Shown: positions 9,668-18,775 of the stretch, one piece after another
Layout: each line of letters opens with the position of its first letter
Numbering within the stretch: position 1 is the first letter of the stretch
NCBI RefSeq assembly: GCF_900108555.1
Contig: NZ_FNWV01000004.1
Location: forward strand, 62,001 to 126,000
Direction of reading: 5' to 3'
DNA length: 64,000 nt
From: Ruminococcus flavefaciens
Lineage (GTDB): Bacteria > Bacillota > Clostridia > Oscillospirales > Ruminococcaceae
The notes under the pieces: generated by a model
Told to the model about the DNA's origin: nothing
Database searches by the model: none
What the model saw: only the letters and a program-made list of their open reading frames with translations
Translations under genes and position numbers: made by a program

Positions 9668-9928
9668 TTACTTAGCCTTTTCAATGATATTTGTTACACG
9701 CCATCTCTTATCCTTTGAAAGCGGACGTGTTTCCATAACCTCAACGCGGTCACCGATTCTGCACTCATTGTTTTCATCGTGAGCCTTAAGCTTAACGGTA
9801 CGCTTGATGATCTTCTTATAAAGCGGGTGTTTAACGTTATCAACGATAGCAACTACGACGGTTTTATCCATCTTATCGCTTACAACCTTACCTACTCTTG
9901 TTTTTCTAAGGTTTCTCTCAGTAGACAT
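9668..9928 (-). CDS. rpsQ: 30S ribosomal protein S17
   Basis: OB-fold primary 16S rRNA binder, 86 residues. The family motif [16 protein letters not shown] is at residues 13-28, followed by [20 protein letters not shown] and the [18 protein letters not shown] segment. Located between rpmC and rplN. Confidence 0.97.
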   Translation of the reverse strand: MSTERNLRKTRVGKVVSDKMDKTVVVAIVDNVKHPLYKKIIKRTVKLKAHDENNECRIGDRVEVMETRPLSKDKRWRVTNIIEKAK

Positions 9929-9947
9929 TAGCTAAATCCTCCCTTTC

Positions 9948-10148
9948 TTACTGCTGCGCAGCAAGCTCTGCCTCACGCAGAGATGTCTTGATGCGTGCAA
10001 TATCCTTTTTTACAGCCTTGAGTCTTGCTGTATTATCCAGCTGATTGATAGCGTGCTGGAAACGGAGAGCGAAGAGCTCTTCCTTAAGGCTTGTGAGCTT
10101 TTCGTTGAGCTCATCAACTGACATTTCTCTGATTTCTGATGCCTTCAT
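9948..10148 (-). CDS. rpmC: 50S ribosomal protein L29
   Basis: A 66-residue two-helix protein at the exit tunnel, where it is a docking point for chaperones and SRP. Signature segments are [18 protein letters not shown] and [17 protein letters not shown]. Its start overlaps the last base of rplP, indicating translational coupling. Confidence 0.97.
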   Translation of the reverse strand: MKASEIREMSVDELNEKLTSLKEELFALRFQHAINQLDNTARLKAVKKDIARIKTSLREAELAAQQ

Positions 10149-10573
10149 TACTGCTCAACCTCCTGCTCTGCTTTAGTTACGAACTTACACTTGATAGGAA
10201 GCTTGTGCATAGCAAGACGCATAGCTTCTCTTGCAGTTTCCTCAGCAACGCCCTTGATCTCAAAAAGAACACGGCCTGGCTTAACTACTGCTACCCAGTA
10301 TTCCGGTGAACCCTTACCTGAACCCATTCGTGTTTCAGCGGGCTTTTCTGTGATAGGCTTGTCAGGGAATATCTTGATCCAAACCTGACCGCCTCTCTTG
10401 ATGTAACGAGTCATAGCGATACGGGCAGACTCGATCTGGTTGGATGTGATCCAAGCAGGCTCAAGTGCCTGAAGACCGAAATCACCGTATGTTACCTTGT
10501 TTCCTCTGTATGCCTTACCCTTAAGACGTCCTCTGTGGACTCTGCGGTACTTAACTCTCTTTGGAAGAAGCAT
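10148..10573 (-). CDS. rplP: 50S ribosomal protein L16
   Basis: 141 residues, beginning [19 protein letters not shown]. The central [20 protein letters not shown] and [19 protein letters not shown] segments are diagnostic. L16 lies near the peptidyl transferase A-site region. It overlaps both rpsC and rpmC by one base, so all three are coupled. Confidence 0.97.
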   Translation of the reverse strand: MLLPKRVKYRRVHRGRLKGKAYRGNKVTYGDFGLQALEPAWITSNQIESARIAMTRYIKRGGQVWIKIFPDKPITEKPAETRMGSGKGSPEYWVAVVKPGRVLFEIKGVAEETAREAMRLAMHKLPIKCKFVTKAEQEVEQ

Positions 10574-11367
10574 TACTGATTACCTCCTTCTCTTTTAGCG
10601 TCACGATTGAAATTTCTGTTTCCGCCGCGTCTGTTGTTGTTTCCGTCACGCTTGTCGTCACGGCGACGGCGGTCATTATTTCTTGTATCGTTCTTTCTCT
10701 CGAGCTTTTCTCTCTGAGCAGCAGCCTTAGCAGCATCGCCCTTGAGAACTTCGCCCTTGTAGATCCAAACCTTAACGCCAAGCTTACCGTATGTTGTATC
10801 AGCCTCAGCGAAACCGTAGTCGATATCAGCACGGATAGTCTGGAGCGGGATTGTACCCTCGTGGTAGCTCTCGCTTCTTGCAATCTCGGCACCGGCAAGT
10901 CTGCCTGATACCTTAACCTTGATACCCTTTGCGCCAAGACGCATTGTTCTGCCGATTGACTGCTTCATAGCTCTTCTGAAAGATACTCTGTTCTCAAGAT
11001 CAAGAGCGATCTTTTCAGCAACGAGCTGGCTGTCCATATCTGGCTGCTTAACTTCAATGATGTTGATGAAAACCTGCTTGTTCATCATCTTCTCGAGCTG
11101 TGCTCTGAGCTTCTCGATCTCTGCGCCGCCTCTGCCGATTACGATACCCGGCTTAGCGCAGTGGATGTGGATTCTGACCTTGTCAGCAAAACGCTCGATC
11201 TCGATTCTTGGAACACCTGCTGCATACAGGCTCTTCTTGATGAAGTTACGAACGTTGTAATCCTCAACGAGGGCATTGCCGAAATCAGACTTATTTGCAT
11301 ACCAACGAGAATCCCAATCTTTTATAACGCCGACACGAAGACCGTGTGGATTAACTTTCTGGCCCAT
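10573..11367 (-). CDS. rpsC: 30S ribosomal protein S3 with long basic low-complexity tail
   Basis: S3 forms the mRNA entry helicase site with S4 and S5. KH domain ([19 protein letters not shown] near residues 75-95) and the C-terminal S3 domain ([39 protein letters not shown]) are normal. After residue about 218 a tail of roughly 45 residues follows that is almost only Arg, Asn, Asp, Gly and Lys (for example [20 protein letters not shown]), making the protein 264 residues against about 220 in Bacillus. The tail is probably disordered and cytoplasmic-facing at the entry channel. Confidence 0.96.
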   Translation of the reverse strand: MGQKVNPHGLRVGVIKDWDSRWYANKSDFGNALVEDYNVRNFIKKSLYAAGVPRIEIERFADKVRIHIHCAKPGIVIGRGGAEIEKLRAQLEKMMNKQVFINIIEVKQPDMDSQLVAEKIALDLENRVSFRRAMKQSIGRTMRLGAKGIKVKVSGRLAGAEIARSESYHEGTIPLQTIRADIDYGFAEADTTYGKLGVKVWIYKGEVLKGDAAKAAAQREKLERKNDTRNNDRRRRDDKRDGNNNRRGGNRNFNRDAKREGGNQ

Positions 11368-11386
11368 TCTTCAAACCTCCTTGGGA

Positions 11387-11722
11387 TTAGTCTTTTTCTT
11401 TAAGAACAACTGTGATGTGTGATGTTCTCTTTAAAATTCTATATGCTCTGCCCTGTGCTCTTGGCATGATTCTCTTCATTATTGGTCCTGGAGTAACGAA
11501 GCACTCTGAAACCACGAGATTATCCTTATCCATGCTGAAGTTGTTTTCAGCGTTTGCCTGAGCGGACTTTACAAGCTTTGCAACGATAGGACTTGCAGCC
11601 TTAGGAGTAAGATCTAAAGTAGCTAAAGCGAGATCAACAGGCTTGTTTCTGATAAGATCCAGAACAATCTGCACCTTTCTGGGTGATATACGAGCATTTC
11701 TTAAATAAGCTCTTGCTTCCAT
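11387..11722 (-). CDS. rplV: 50S ribosomal protein L22
   Basis: Exit-tunnel protein, 111 residues, beginning [20 protein letters not shown]. The beta-hairpin that reaches into the tunnel is seen near the C-terminus ([21 protein letters not shown]). Located between rpsS and rpsC with a GGAGG-type site. Confidence 0.97.
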   Translation of the reverse strand: MEARAYLRNARISPRKVQIVLDLIRNKPVDLALATLDLTPKAASPIVAKLVKSAQANAENNFSMDKDNLVVSECFVTPGPIMKRIMPRAQGRAYRILKRTSHITVVLKEKD

Positions 11723-11742
11723 CTCTGAGCTCCTCCTTCCGC

Positions 11743-12027
11743 TTATTTCTTACCGTTGTTAGATGTCTTTGAGCCTGCGTGGCCCTTGTAAGTTCTTGTA
11801 GGAGCAAACTCACCGAGCTTGTGACCTACCATATCCTCTGTAACGTATACCGGAACGTGCTTACGACCGTCGTGTACAGCGAATGTGTGACCTACGAAAT
11901 CAGGGAATATTGTTGAAGAACGGCTCCATGTCTTGAGAACCTTCTTTTCACCTGCTTCGTTCATTGCAACGACCCTCTTCAGGAGAACTTCCTGGACATA
12001 AGGACCCTTCTTGATACTTCTGCTCAT
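11743..12027 (-). CDS. rpsS: 30S ribosomal protein S19
   Basis: 94 residues; S19 pairs with S13 in the 30S head. It starts [19 protein letters not shown] and has the [20 protein letters not shown] signature followed by [14 protein letters not shown]. Order rplB, rpsS, rplV is standard. Confidence 0.97.
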   Translation of the reverse strand: MSRSIKKGPYVQEVLLKRVVAMNEAGEKKVLKTWSRSSTIFPDFVGHTFAVHDGRKHVPVYVTEDMVGHKLGEFAPTRTYKGHAGSKTSNNGKK

Positions 12028-12048
12028 TTAATAGTTCCTCCTTTCAGA

Positions 12049-12882
12049 TTATTTGCCGTTGCGGCGCTTTACGATGAACTTATCAGTTCTGTGATGCTTC
12101 TTACGTGTCTTATAGCCGAGTGCTGGCTTACCCCATGGGGTTACAGGGCCCGGACGTCCGACAGGTGATTTACCTTCACCACCACCGTGTGGGTGATCGC
12201 ATGGGTTCATGACAGAACCACGTACAGTAGGTCTCCAGCCCATGTTGCGGACTCTACCAGCCTTACCGTAGTTAACGTTCTCGTGATCAATGTTTGAAAC
12301 CTGACCGATAGCAGCCTTGCAGTCGATCGGAACTTTTCTCATTTCGCCTGAAGGAAGTCTAACAAGTGCATACTTGTCTTCTTTACCCATGAGCTGTGCC
12401 TGATTACCTGCACTTCTTACGAGCTGTGCGCCCTTACCCGGATAAAGCTCGATAGCGTGGATAAATGTACCAACAGGGATATCAGCGAGCTTGAGTGCGT
12501 TGCCAGGCTTGATATCAGCCTCAGCACCTGACTCGATCTTATCGCCAACCTTGAGTCCGTTAGGAGCAAGGATATATCTCTTCTCGCCATCCTCGTACTC
12601 AACGAGTGCGATGAATGCGCTTCTGTTTGGATCATACTCAAGAGTCTTAACAACTGCGATTACATCGTCCTTGTCTCTCTTGAAATCTATTACACGGTAC
12701 TTTCTTCTGTTACCGCCGCCTCTGTGGCGAACTGTTATACGGCCGTAGCTGTTTCTTCCCGACTTCTTCTTCATTGGTTCGAGAAGGCTCTTCTCCGGCT
12801 CAACCTTTGACAGAACCGAGTAGTCAGTTACAGTCATCTGACGTCTCGAAGGTGTCGTAGGCTTATAAGTCTTTATAGCCAT
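12049..12882 (-). CDS. rplB: 50S ribosomal protein L2
   Basis: Largest and most conserved of the large-subunit proteins, needed for subunit association and peptidyl transfer. The 277-residue product has [20 protein letters not shown] near residue 55 and the [20 protein letters not shown] signature, with the conserved active-region histidine, near 225. A 75-nt gap upstream (12883-12957) separates it from rplW; it holds the ribosome site and no recognised structure. Confidence 0.98.
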   Translation of the reverse strand: MAIKTYKPTTPSRRQMTVTDYSVLSKVEPEKSLLEPMKKKSGRNSYGRITVRHRGGGNRRKYRVIDFKRDKDDVIAVVKTLEYDPNRSAFIALVEYEDGEKRYILAPNGLKVGDKIESGAEADIKPGNALKLADIPVGTFIHAIELYPGKGAQLVRSAGNQAQLMGKEDKYALVRLPSGEMRKVPIDCKAAIGQVSNIDHENVNYGKAGRVRNMGWRPTVRGSVMNPCDHPHGGGEGKSPVGRPGPVTPWGKPALGYKTRKKHHRTDKFIVKRRNGK

Positions 12883-12957
12883 TTTAACTTTTCTCCTTTA
12901 ATGCATTTTTTGCGGGAGCATTACTCCCATAACTCTCTTACTTATTTAATAATGGGA

Positions 12958-13251
12958 TCAAACCATACCCTCGAAGAATTCGATTGCCTTTGAACCCTCT
13001 GTAAGAGTGATGATAGCCTTCTTCCAATCAGGAGTCTTGCCAGCGAATCTTCCGACTCTCTTAGCGCGACCGTTGCAGTTCATTGTGTTTACCTTAGCAA
13101 CCTTAACGTCGAAGAGCTCTTCAACAGCCTTCTTGATCTCGGACTTGTTAGCGTCCTTAGCTACCTTAAAGGTGTACTTTCCTGTCTGAAGATCGTCCAT
13201 TGACTTCTCAGTGATTACAGGCTTAAGAATGATATCCTGAGCTGTTTTCAT
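12958..13251 (-). CDS. rplW: 50S ribosomal protein L23
   Basis: 97-residue exit-tunnel rim protein that binds trigger factor and SRP. Signature segments are [21 protein letters not shown] and [16 protein letters not shown]. Start overlaps the last base of rplD, implying coupling. Confidence 0.97.
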   Translation of the reverse strand: MKTAQDIILKPVITEKSMDDLQTGKYTFKVAKDANKSEIKKAVEELFDVKVAKVNTMNCNGRAKRVGRFAGKTPDWKKAIITLTEGSKAIEFFEGMV

Positions 13252-13874
13252 TATGCGTACACCTCCTCGATCTTTCCTACTGCATTCTTAACAACGATGA
13301 ACTTGTCATAGTTGAGAATGTCATAAACATTAAGTGTATTTACAGCAGCAGTCTTAACACCTGGGATGTTAGCTGCGCTCTTGATAACCTTTGCATCAGC
13401 CTCTGCTGTTACGATGAGAGCCTTGCCCTCAACGCCGAGAGCCTTGAGCATTTCAACAACTGTCTTTGTCTTGTAGCTGTCAAGTGTGAGAGCATCAAGA
13501 ACGATCATGTTGTTGTCGATAACCTTAGTAGAAAGCGCAGACTTCATAGCGAGTCTCTTTACCTTCTTGTTAAGCTCGTATCTGTAATCTCTTGGCTTAG
13601 GTCCAAGTGCGATTCCACCGTGTATCCACTGAGGAGCACGTGTCGAACCCTGTCTTGCGTGACCTGTACCCTTCTGTCTCCAAGGCTTTCTTCCGCCGCC
13701 GCTTACTTCTGTTCTTGTAAGTGTTGACTGTGTGCCCTGTCTCTGGTTTGCGAGGTAATTAACAACTGCAGCGTGCATAACACCTTCGTTGGGAGTGATT
13801 CCGAATACTGAATCATTAAGCTCTGTCTCGGAAACCTGCTTACCTGTCATATCAAAAACTGAAATTGTAGACAT
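13251..13874 (-). CDS. rplD: 50S ribosomal protein L4
   Basis: 207 residues with the long tunnel-reaching loop ([21 protein letters not shown] followed by [13 protein letters not shown], given in two pieces). In Escherichia coli L4 represses its own operon by binding the S10 leader; the leader of this operon carries an attenuator-like hairpin (see 15033-15063), but whether L4 is the ligand here is untested. Confidence 0.97.
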   Translation of the reverse strand: MSTISVFDMTGKQVSETELNDSVFGITPNEGVMHAAVVNYLANQRQGTQSTLTRTEVSGGGRKPWRQKGTGHARQGSTRAPQWIHGGIALGPKPRDYRYELNKKVKRLAMKSALSTKVIDNNMIVLDALTLDSYKTKTVVEMLKALGVEGKALIVTAEADAKVIKSAANIPGVKTAAVNTLNVYDILNYDKFIVVKNAVGKIEEVYA

Positions 13875-13891
13875 TTACGCTTCCTCCTTCC

Positions 13892-14524
13892 TTAAGCCTT
13901 TACGCTGTCAACGATATAAACGATACCGCCCTTAGGTCCCGGAACAGCACCCTTGATAGCGATAAGATTGTTTTCAACGTCTATTTTAACGATCTCGAGA
14001 TTCTGAACTGTTACCTGCTCAGCACCCATGTGACCTGCCATGCCCTTGCCCTTATAAATTCTTGAAGGAGATGAACAAGCACCCATTGATCCAGCCTGTC
14101 TGTGTACAGGACCTGTACCGTGAGTTTCCTTGAGTCTGTGCTGGTTGTGTCTCTTGATAGCACCAGCGAATCCCTTACCTTTGCTTGTGCCGACAACGTC
14201 GATTGCGTCGCCTACAGCAAATGTATCAGCCTTGATGATGTCGCCTACGTTAAGTGAATCGCAGTCTGCAAGTCTGAACTCCTTGAGTGTCTTCTTGCAG
14301 GCAACGTCTGCCTTATCGAAGTGACCCTTCATTGGCTTGTTTACTCTCTGTACCTTTACGTCGCCGTAGCCCAGCTGAAGAGCTGCATAACCGTCGTTCT
14401 CTACAGTTTTCTTCTGTACAACGACACATGGGCCGGCTTCAATTACTGTTACAGGAACAACTTTTCCTGCTTCGTCGAAGATCTGAGTCATACCGATCTT
14501 CTTGCCGATAATGCCTTTCTGCAT
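13892..14524 (-). CDS. rplC: 50S ribosomal protein L3
   Basis: 210 residues beginning [20 protein letters not shown], with the family motif [20 protein letters not shown] and the [21 protein letters not shown] extension that approaches the peptidyl transferase centre. The gap to rpsJ (14525-14634) is unusually structured; see the regulatory entry there. Confidence 0.97.
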   Translation of the reverse strand: MQKGIIGKKIGMTQIFDEAGKVVPVTVIEAGPCVVVQKKTVENDGYAALQLGYGDVKVQRVNKPMKGHFDKADVACKKTLKEFRLADCDSLNVGDIIKADTFAVGDAIDVVGTSKGKGFAGAIKRHNQHRLKETHGTGPVHRQAGSMGACSSPSRIYKGKGMAGHMGAEQVTVQNLEIVKIDVENNLIAIKGAVPGPKGGIVYIVDSVKA

Positions 14525-14634
14525 TTTCTTTTCCTCCTGTTAGGTTATTGGTTGATGATTTACGCATCAACTTGACCGACGGATCACCGTCATTCCGCTT
14601 CCCGAGCGGTAGTTTCAAGCGAGATATCGGTTAA
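14525..14634 (-). promoter_or_regulatory. rpsJ-rplC intercistronic region with three hairpins
   Basis: Three short perfect hairpins follow each other in the 110-nt gap: arms CCGCT/AGCGG (14595-14609), GACGG/CCGTC (14578-14591) and TTGATG/CATCAA (14552-14570). The rplC ribosome site AGGAGG follows. No U-tract follows any of them, so this is not a terminator. It may be a protein-binding or processing region; the ligand is unknown. Confidence 0.4.
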
Positions 14635-14949
14635 TTACTTAACCTCCATTACTACGTCTACGCCTGCGGGGATCTCAAGCTTGTCAAGAGCAGCTGTTGT
14701 CTTCTCTGTAGGACGGATAACGTCTACGAGTCTCTTGTGAGTTCTCATCTCGAACTGCTCACGGCTGTCCTTGTACTTGTGTACAGCACGAAGGATAGTA
14801 ACAACTTCCTTATCTGTAGGGAGCGGGATAGGTCCTGAAACTCTTGCACCGCTTCTCTTAGCTGCCTCTACGATCTTAGCTGCTGCAATATCAACTGTAG
14901 CGTGATCGTAACCCTTGATCTTGAATCTGATCTTTTCGTTGACTGCCAT
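14635..14949 (-). CDS. rpsJ: 30S ribosomal protein S10
   Basis: First gene of the operon, 104 residues: [20 protein letters not shown], then [18 protein letters not shown] and [19 protein letters not shown]10 (NusE) also binds NusB in antitermination. An AGGAGG-type site precedes the ATG. The leader of about 320 nt upstream carries an attenuator and a GAAA-loop hairpin. Confidence 0.98.
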   Translation of the reverse strand: MAVNEKIRFKIKGYDHATVDIAAAKIVEAAKRSGARVSGPIPLPTDKEVVTILRAVHKYKDSREQFEMRTHKRLVDVIRPTEKTTAALDKLEIPAGVDVVMEVK

Positions 14950-14998
14950 TATTTTCGCCTCCTTGAAATTGATTACGGGGACGCAGATATGAGATATT

Positions 14999-15014
14999 CA
15001 CACGTTTCCGTGTG
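14999..15014 (-). promoter_or_regulatory. Leader hairpin with GAAA tetraloop
   Basis: On the transcript strand the arms are CACACG and CGTGTG with a GAAA loop, about 50 nt 5' of the rpsJ start and just downstream of the attenuator hairpin. A GNRA-capped stem here is a plausible protein or tertiary-contact site in the S10 leader. Confidence 0.45.
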
Positions 15015-15032
15015 TTTCATGCTTTATCTGAC

Positions 15033-15063
15033 AAAAAAACTCGAAAAACTGGTGTTTTCCGAG
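15033..15063 (-). terminator. Attenuator-like intrinsic terminator in the S10 operon leader
   Basis: Minus-strand RNA forms a 10-bp stem (CTCGGAAAAC / GTTTTTCGAG with one G-U pair) and a 4-nt ACCA loop, followed directly by seven U residues (complement of 15033-15039). It lies between the promoter at 15275-15303 and rpsJ at 14949, so it must be read through for the ribosomal genes to be expressed. This is the arrangement of a transcription attenuator. Confidence 0.7.
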
Positions 15064-15244
15064 CGGTCTTAGCAATATTTGAGCACAAAAAGAGCATAGT
15101 TCACGCATACGCAAGCTGCGTGAAGAATAACCACAAACTGTGTTCGATATCCCAATCGCCCGGTTTAAAATCGGACATACTCCACGGAAATTACCTGCCA
15201 TACCGGCAGCAACCTTCCGCTTCAACGCATATCTTCTGCAGTCA

Positions 15245-15262
15245 GTGCGCATACCAGCGCAC
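15245..15262 (-). promoter_or_regulatory. 5' hairpin of the S10 leader
   Basis: Perfect 6-bp arms GTGCGC / GCGCAC around a 6-nt loop, about 6 nt after the predicted transcription start. It could protect the 5' end or form part of the leader switch with the downstream attenuator. Confidence 0.4.
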
Positions 15263-15274
15263 TCAACGTAACCA

Positions 15275-15303
15275 ATTATATCATATATAAAGGGAGAAAT
15301 CAA
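15275..15303 (-). promoter_or_regulatory. Sigma-A promoter of the S10-spc-alpha operon
   Basis: Minus strand reads TTGATT, a 17-base spacer, then TATAAT (complement at 15275-15280 for the -10 and 15298-15303 for the -35). The predicted start is near 15268, giving a leader of about 320 nt to rpsJ. A small open frame across this leader (14998-15303) has no ribosome site and is not considered a gene. Confidence 0.8.
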
Positions 15304-15385
15304 GGTTTTACAGGAATTACATTTGTAAATTTTTAATGAATGATAATTTTGTTTTAACTATTATTATTTTCCCGAAAAACGCAAG

Positions 15386-15418
15386 AGTTCCCGAAGGCTT
15401 TATTACCCTCGGGAACTG
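15386..15418 (-). terminator. Terminator-like hairpin after the acyltransferase gene
   Basis: Nine-bp arms AGTTCCCGA / TCGGGAACT lie just 3' of the stop at 15424. The run of five U residues is displaced by about six bases, so termination may be moderate. It separates this gene from the S10 promoter. Confidence 0.6.
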
Positions 15419-15423
15419 ATAAA

Positions 15424-16710
15424 TTATTCGTCTCTTGCAGCCTTTTCTGCCTTTATAGCTTCAATACCCTGCTTAACTAGGTATGCTGCGCCGTCATAAA
15501 GCTTATGGATAATGATAGCGCATATGAGTGAGCAGAAGAATACCTTAGGTATTATTTCGTACCAGTGAGCAAGTCTGTCGCCTACTTCCAAATACTTCTC
15601 ACAGAAGCCCTGATGACGGACGCTTGTCTCGTTCATCTGCCAGCCGCCGTAGAACATATTATCAAAGATATAGGAGATCATGTAAAGCGAAAGTGTTACA
15701 CCCGAGATCTGTCTCAGAACGAACTTGACGCCCTTGTTTGTTGTGGTTATGTCAAAGAGAAGCATGAACACGCAAGTTGCCATTATATATACGGGATATG
15801 TGCCGTAGTCGTTGAAGTGCCATGAAAGGAAGTGCTGATCGTTTATTTCATCTGCGACTGACTGCTTATAGGTGCTGTATGTGATGAACCATGTAGAAAG
15901 GCAAAGCACAGCGAAGATTATAAGCTTGTTGCGTACACATCTCTTTGGAGGGCAGTCACGTAAAAATGCGCCTGTGAAGTAGTATGCAAGCGGCCATGCA
16001 CCGCTGAGGTAATCAGGAAGTGCTCTTATCTGGTCATCTCTCTCAAATCCGAGGAAGAAGCTTCTTGCAACGATAGTCAGCATAGTAACTGTTAAAACCA
16101 GTGCGAATTTCTGCTTGTTGTTCTTGCAGCCATTGAATGCAAGATTAAGGAACGGAACAGAAAGGAAGATAGCAATATAATAATTGATGTACCAGCCGTA
16201 CTGTGCATTGTTATAAAGGTCGATATATCCTTTGAGAGTCTTCCATGCGGTGAATTCCTCATGGAAATGGTGTTCCTTGAACTTGATACATATTATGCTT
16301 ATAAAAATATAGATAACTATTATCTTTATGAGTCCCGTGTAGAACTTTGCGCTGAAGGTCTTGTTCTTCATCAGGTATCCAGTTGCTATCATAAACAGCG
16401 GAACGCATATATAAGCCAGCCAGCGGAAGGCTATCGGTCCTAAAGCCGAAGAATTGGTAAGAGGTTCATAATAAAAACCGTTATAAAGGAAGAAGTGTAC
16501 ACTTACTACAAGAAATACAGCAAGTATCTTTACAATGTCTATTCCTGCAAAATACGGTTTCACAGGTGCCGCAGCCACAGCAGCTGTACCTGCTGCCTTA
16601 TCCTGCTTTTTCGCCTTTTCTTTACTGCTGCTCTTTTCATCAGCAGACTTGGTTGCCTTTACCGCCGATTTTTCTTTTTCGGTGGTTTCGGGACTCTTTT
16701 TACTGCCCAT
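15424..16710 (-). CDS. Membrane acyltransferase, acyltransferase-3 family
   Basis: Multi-pass protein of 428 residues. The family start motif is near residue 53 (YFAGIDIVKILAVFLVVSVHFF), with the histidine expected to be catalytic, and about ten hydrophobic segments follow. Such proteins O-acylate cell-surface glycans or other envelope molecules; the acceptor here is unknown. The ATG at 16710 was chosen because AGGAGG stands 8 nt upstream; a longer frame has no ribosome site. An unusual cytoplasmic tail of about 50 residues, nearly all Lys, Glu, Ser, Ala and Thr, precedes the first membrane segment. It has its own promoter and terminator. The C-terminus is basic and acidic mixed (EAIKAEKAARDE). 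Confidence 0.85.
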   Translation of the reverse strand: MGSKKSPETTEKEKSAVKATKSADEKSSSKEKAKKQDKAAGTAAVAAAPVKPYFAGIDIVKILAVFLVVSVHFFLYNGFYYEPLTNSSALGPIAFRWLAYICVPLFMIATGYLMKNKTFSAKFYTGLIKIIVIYIFISIICIKFKEHHFHEEFTAWKTLKGYIDLYNNAQYGWYINYYIAIFLSVPFLNLAFNGCKNNKQKFALVLTVTMLTIVARSFFLGFERDDQIRALPDYLSGAWPLAYYFTGAFLRDCPPKRCVRNKLIIFAVLCLSTWFITYSTYKQSVADEINDQHFLSWHFNDYGTYPVYIMATCVFMLLFDITTTNKGVKFVLRQISGVTLSLYMISYIFDNMFYGGWQMNETSVRHQGFCEKYLEVGDRLAHWYEIIPKVFFCSLICAIIIHKLYDGAAYLVKQGIEAIKAEKAARDE

Positions 16711-16764
16711 TTCGTCGGACCTCCTTGTTTTTTCTGAATAATGCAATAATACATTCACTGTTAC

Positions 16765-16793
16765 ATTATATCCTATATTGTTTGTTATGTCAA
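16765..16793 (-). promoter_or_regulatory. Promoter of the acyltransferase gene
   Basis: Minus strand TTGACA, 17-base spacer, TATAAT: a consensus sigma-A promoter. Predicted start is about 45 nt upstream of the ATG at 16710. Confidence 0.8.
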
Positions 16794-16842
16794 TGAAAAA
16801 TCGACATTTCTATTTATTAGACGAAGCAGCTTTCAAAAACTC

Positions 16843-18654
16843 TCAACTTCCGAAAATATATTTCAGCACTGTGAGCACAGTGTCGCCGACCTTCTTAGAG
16901 TCAACTACTTCAAGAACCTTATCGGGACGATTGGTAATGATATTATCTACGCCGAGAGCCATCATACGCTGTACTTCGCTCTGTCTGTCAACTGTCCAGA
17001 CGAATATACGCTTCCCGTTGTGATGAGCGGAATTGACCACGCTCTGGTTTACAAAGAGGTAATTCATGCTTACTGCGTCTATGTACGGCAGACGCGAATA
17101 CGATGTAGCCGTAGACAGGTTCGCTATATATCCCGTCTTTATTTTGGGATCGAGCTGCTTCACCTTTTTGAGTGCGTCGTAGGAAAAAGAAGTGATATAG
17201 CAGGAATTGGCTATGCCGTACTCCTTTACCAGCTCAACAACACGTTCGGCGGTCTTTTTCGGCTCTCCCGAACGCTTTATCTCTATATTCAGCATGATAT
17301 CATTGCCTACAAGGTCAAGCACTTCCGTAAGCAGCGGTATCTTCACATCATCGAACTCTCCGTCCTTGCTGAACCACGAACCTGCCGAGAACTGCTGAAG
17401 CTGCTCATAGGTATAGTTTTTCAGCATTCCTTTGCCGTTTGTGGTACGGTCTATGCGGTCGTCATGGAATACTACGAGTTGGTCATCGGCTGTAAGCTGC
17501 ACATCGAGCTCGATATAATCGGCACCGCTGTCGATCGCTGCCTGAAATGCAGGCATAGTGTTTTCAGGCGCAACATGAGAAAAGCCTCTGTGCGCACTTA
17601 CCTGTGTACGTGAAAGAACGCCCACATTAATATTTACGTTGCCCTGATAAAGCGCCTTGAAGTAAGAAAGGTTCATAACAAGTGCCGCAGCGATAAGTAC
17701 AACGACTATGACAACGCTGTGCCTGAGCCGCATTTTGTACTCTCTTTTATTAGGAAGGTCAAATGTCTCGCCCTCATTATCCTTCATGAATTTATGAGTG
17801 AGCCAGCTCATTACCACAGGTGCGGAAACAAAAGCCGATATTGCCGTGAATACGTTCCATGCATAGCGCAGTATCCTCAGCGACATACCAAAGGCTGCAT
17901 TTGCCTTCAAGCCCTTGATAACATAAACGATGACAAAGCTTATACCGAATGTAGCGACAGCAATGAATAACATTACCGCAAGGCTGAAGCCGAGGAGCTT
18001 GAATATCATGCTGAAACGCTGCCCCTCCATTTTCTCCTTGCTCTTTTTCAGACACTCACCGAAGGAAGAACGTGTAAGTATAAGGTAATGGATACTGTAA
18101 CAGCCGCTTATGATAAGTATTATAAAAAGAAGCTGTATCAATATGTATGCAACTACTCCCAGAGCACCGTTCACGGAGGAGAATATCCTTTTGAGCACAG
18201 GCATGAGCGGTGCCATGAACATACCTGACGACAGCGAGAACTGTGCCAGCGGCATGACAGCCATATATCCGATGAAAGCAAATATCCCCGAGCCCTTGAA
18301 GGCTTTTACAAAGGAACGTATGCCCGTGCGGAACATTCCGCCCGTAAAGATACGCTGCTTTTTCTCAAAGCAGGAGAAACACGCCGCCAGTGCGGACAGC
18401 TCCACAAAAGAGAAAAAGGCATAAAAGAAAAGCATGACGATTATAACGGTTATCGTCGCAGGATGCTTTAAATAGATAAGTAGATTTTCATCATTAAGGT
18501 AGTTTATTCCCGAAAGCTTCATCGTAAGCTTGAGAAGAAGAGCAAGCACAGGCGTTCCTATGGCAAGGAGCATGAGCTTGAATATCAGTTCAAATACAAG
18601 AAAATGAGGAACAGCTCTCAGAAAAACACCCGCAGGTCTGATTATTTTTTTCAT
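16843..18654 (-). CDS. Membrane-anchored glycerophosphodiester phosphodiesterase
   Basis: 603 residues. Residues 1-335 hold about eight hydrophobic segments (glycerophosphoryl-diester-phosphodiesterase membrane domain); residues 348-590 are a GDPD TIM barrel with the catalytic HRG (His355, Arg356), PENT (Glu365), ELDVQL and VFHDD motifs and a later IEIK. Such enzymes release glycerol-3-phosphate from phosphodiesters; the extracellular barrel could act on lipid head groups or teichoic-acid-like polymers, which is inference. Own promoter upstream; a GGAG site 8 nt before the ATG. No clear terminator was seen in the 50 bases after the stop. Confidence 0.88.
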   Translation of the reverse strand: MKKIIRPAGVFLRAVPHFLVFELIFKLMLLAIGTPVLALLLKLTMKLSGINYLNDENLLIYLKHPATITVIIVMLFFYAFFSFVELSALAACFSCFEKKQRIFTGGMFRTGIRSFVKAFKGSGIFAFIGYMAVMPLAQFSLSSGMFMAPLMPVLKRIFSSVNGALGVVAYILIQLLFIILIISGCYSIHYLILTRSSFGECLKKSKEKMEGQRFSMIFKLLGFSLAVMLFIAVATFGISFVIVYVIKGLKANAAFGMSLRILRYAWNVFTAISAFVSAPVVMSWLTHKFMKDNEGETFDLPNKREYKMRLRHSVVIVVVLIAAALVMNLSYFKALYQGNVNINVGVLSRTQVSAHRGFSHVAPENTMPAFQAAIDSGADYIELDVQLTADDQLVVFHDDRIDRTTNGKGMLKNYTYEQLQQFSAGSWFSKDGEFDDVKIPLLTEVLDLVGNDIMLNIEIKRSGEPKKTAERVVELVKEYGIANSCYITSFSYDALKKVKQLDPKIKTGYIANLSTATSYSRLPYIDAVSMNYLFVNQSVVNSAHHNGKRIFVWTVDRQSEVQRMMALGVDNIITNRPDKVLEVVDSKKVGDTVLTVLKYIFGS

Positions 18655-18684
18655 AGGTTTGCTCCGAACAAATAATATACTTCA

Positions 18685-18713
18685 ATTATACGCTGTTTTT
18701 CGCCCGATGTCAA
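18685..18713 (-). promoter_or_regulatory. Promoter of the GDPD gene
   Basis: Minus strand TTGACA, 17 bases, TATAAT, fully consensus. The -35 element lies next to the U-tract of the operon A terminator, so the two units are packed end to end. Confidence 0.85.
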
Positions 18714-18714
18714 T

Positions 18715-18769
18715 AAAAAAATCCGCCTTTCATGACCTTATTTTCACATAAAAGGTCACGAAAGACGGA
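18715..18769 (-). terminator. Terminator of operon A
   Basis: Long stem of about 18 bp with two mismatches (TCCGTCTTTCGTGACCTT against AAGGTCATGAAAGGCGGA), a 10-nt loop and seven U residues. It lies six bases after the stop of the last permease gene. Confidence 0.85.
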
Positions 18770-18775
18770 GCTTGT

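Noticed and set aside
14998-15303. A 101-codon open frame across the S10 leader
   Set aside because: No ribosome site, no family resemblance, and it overlaps the promoter, hairpins and attenuator.
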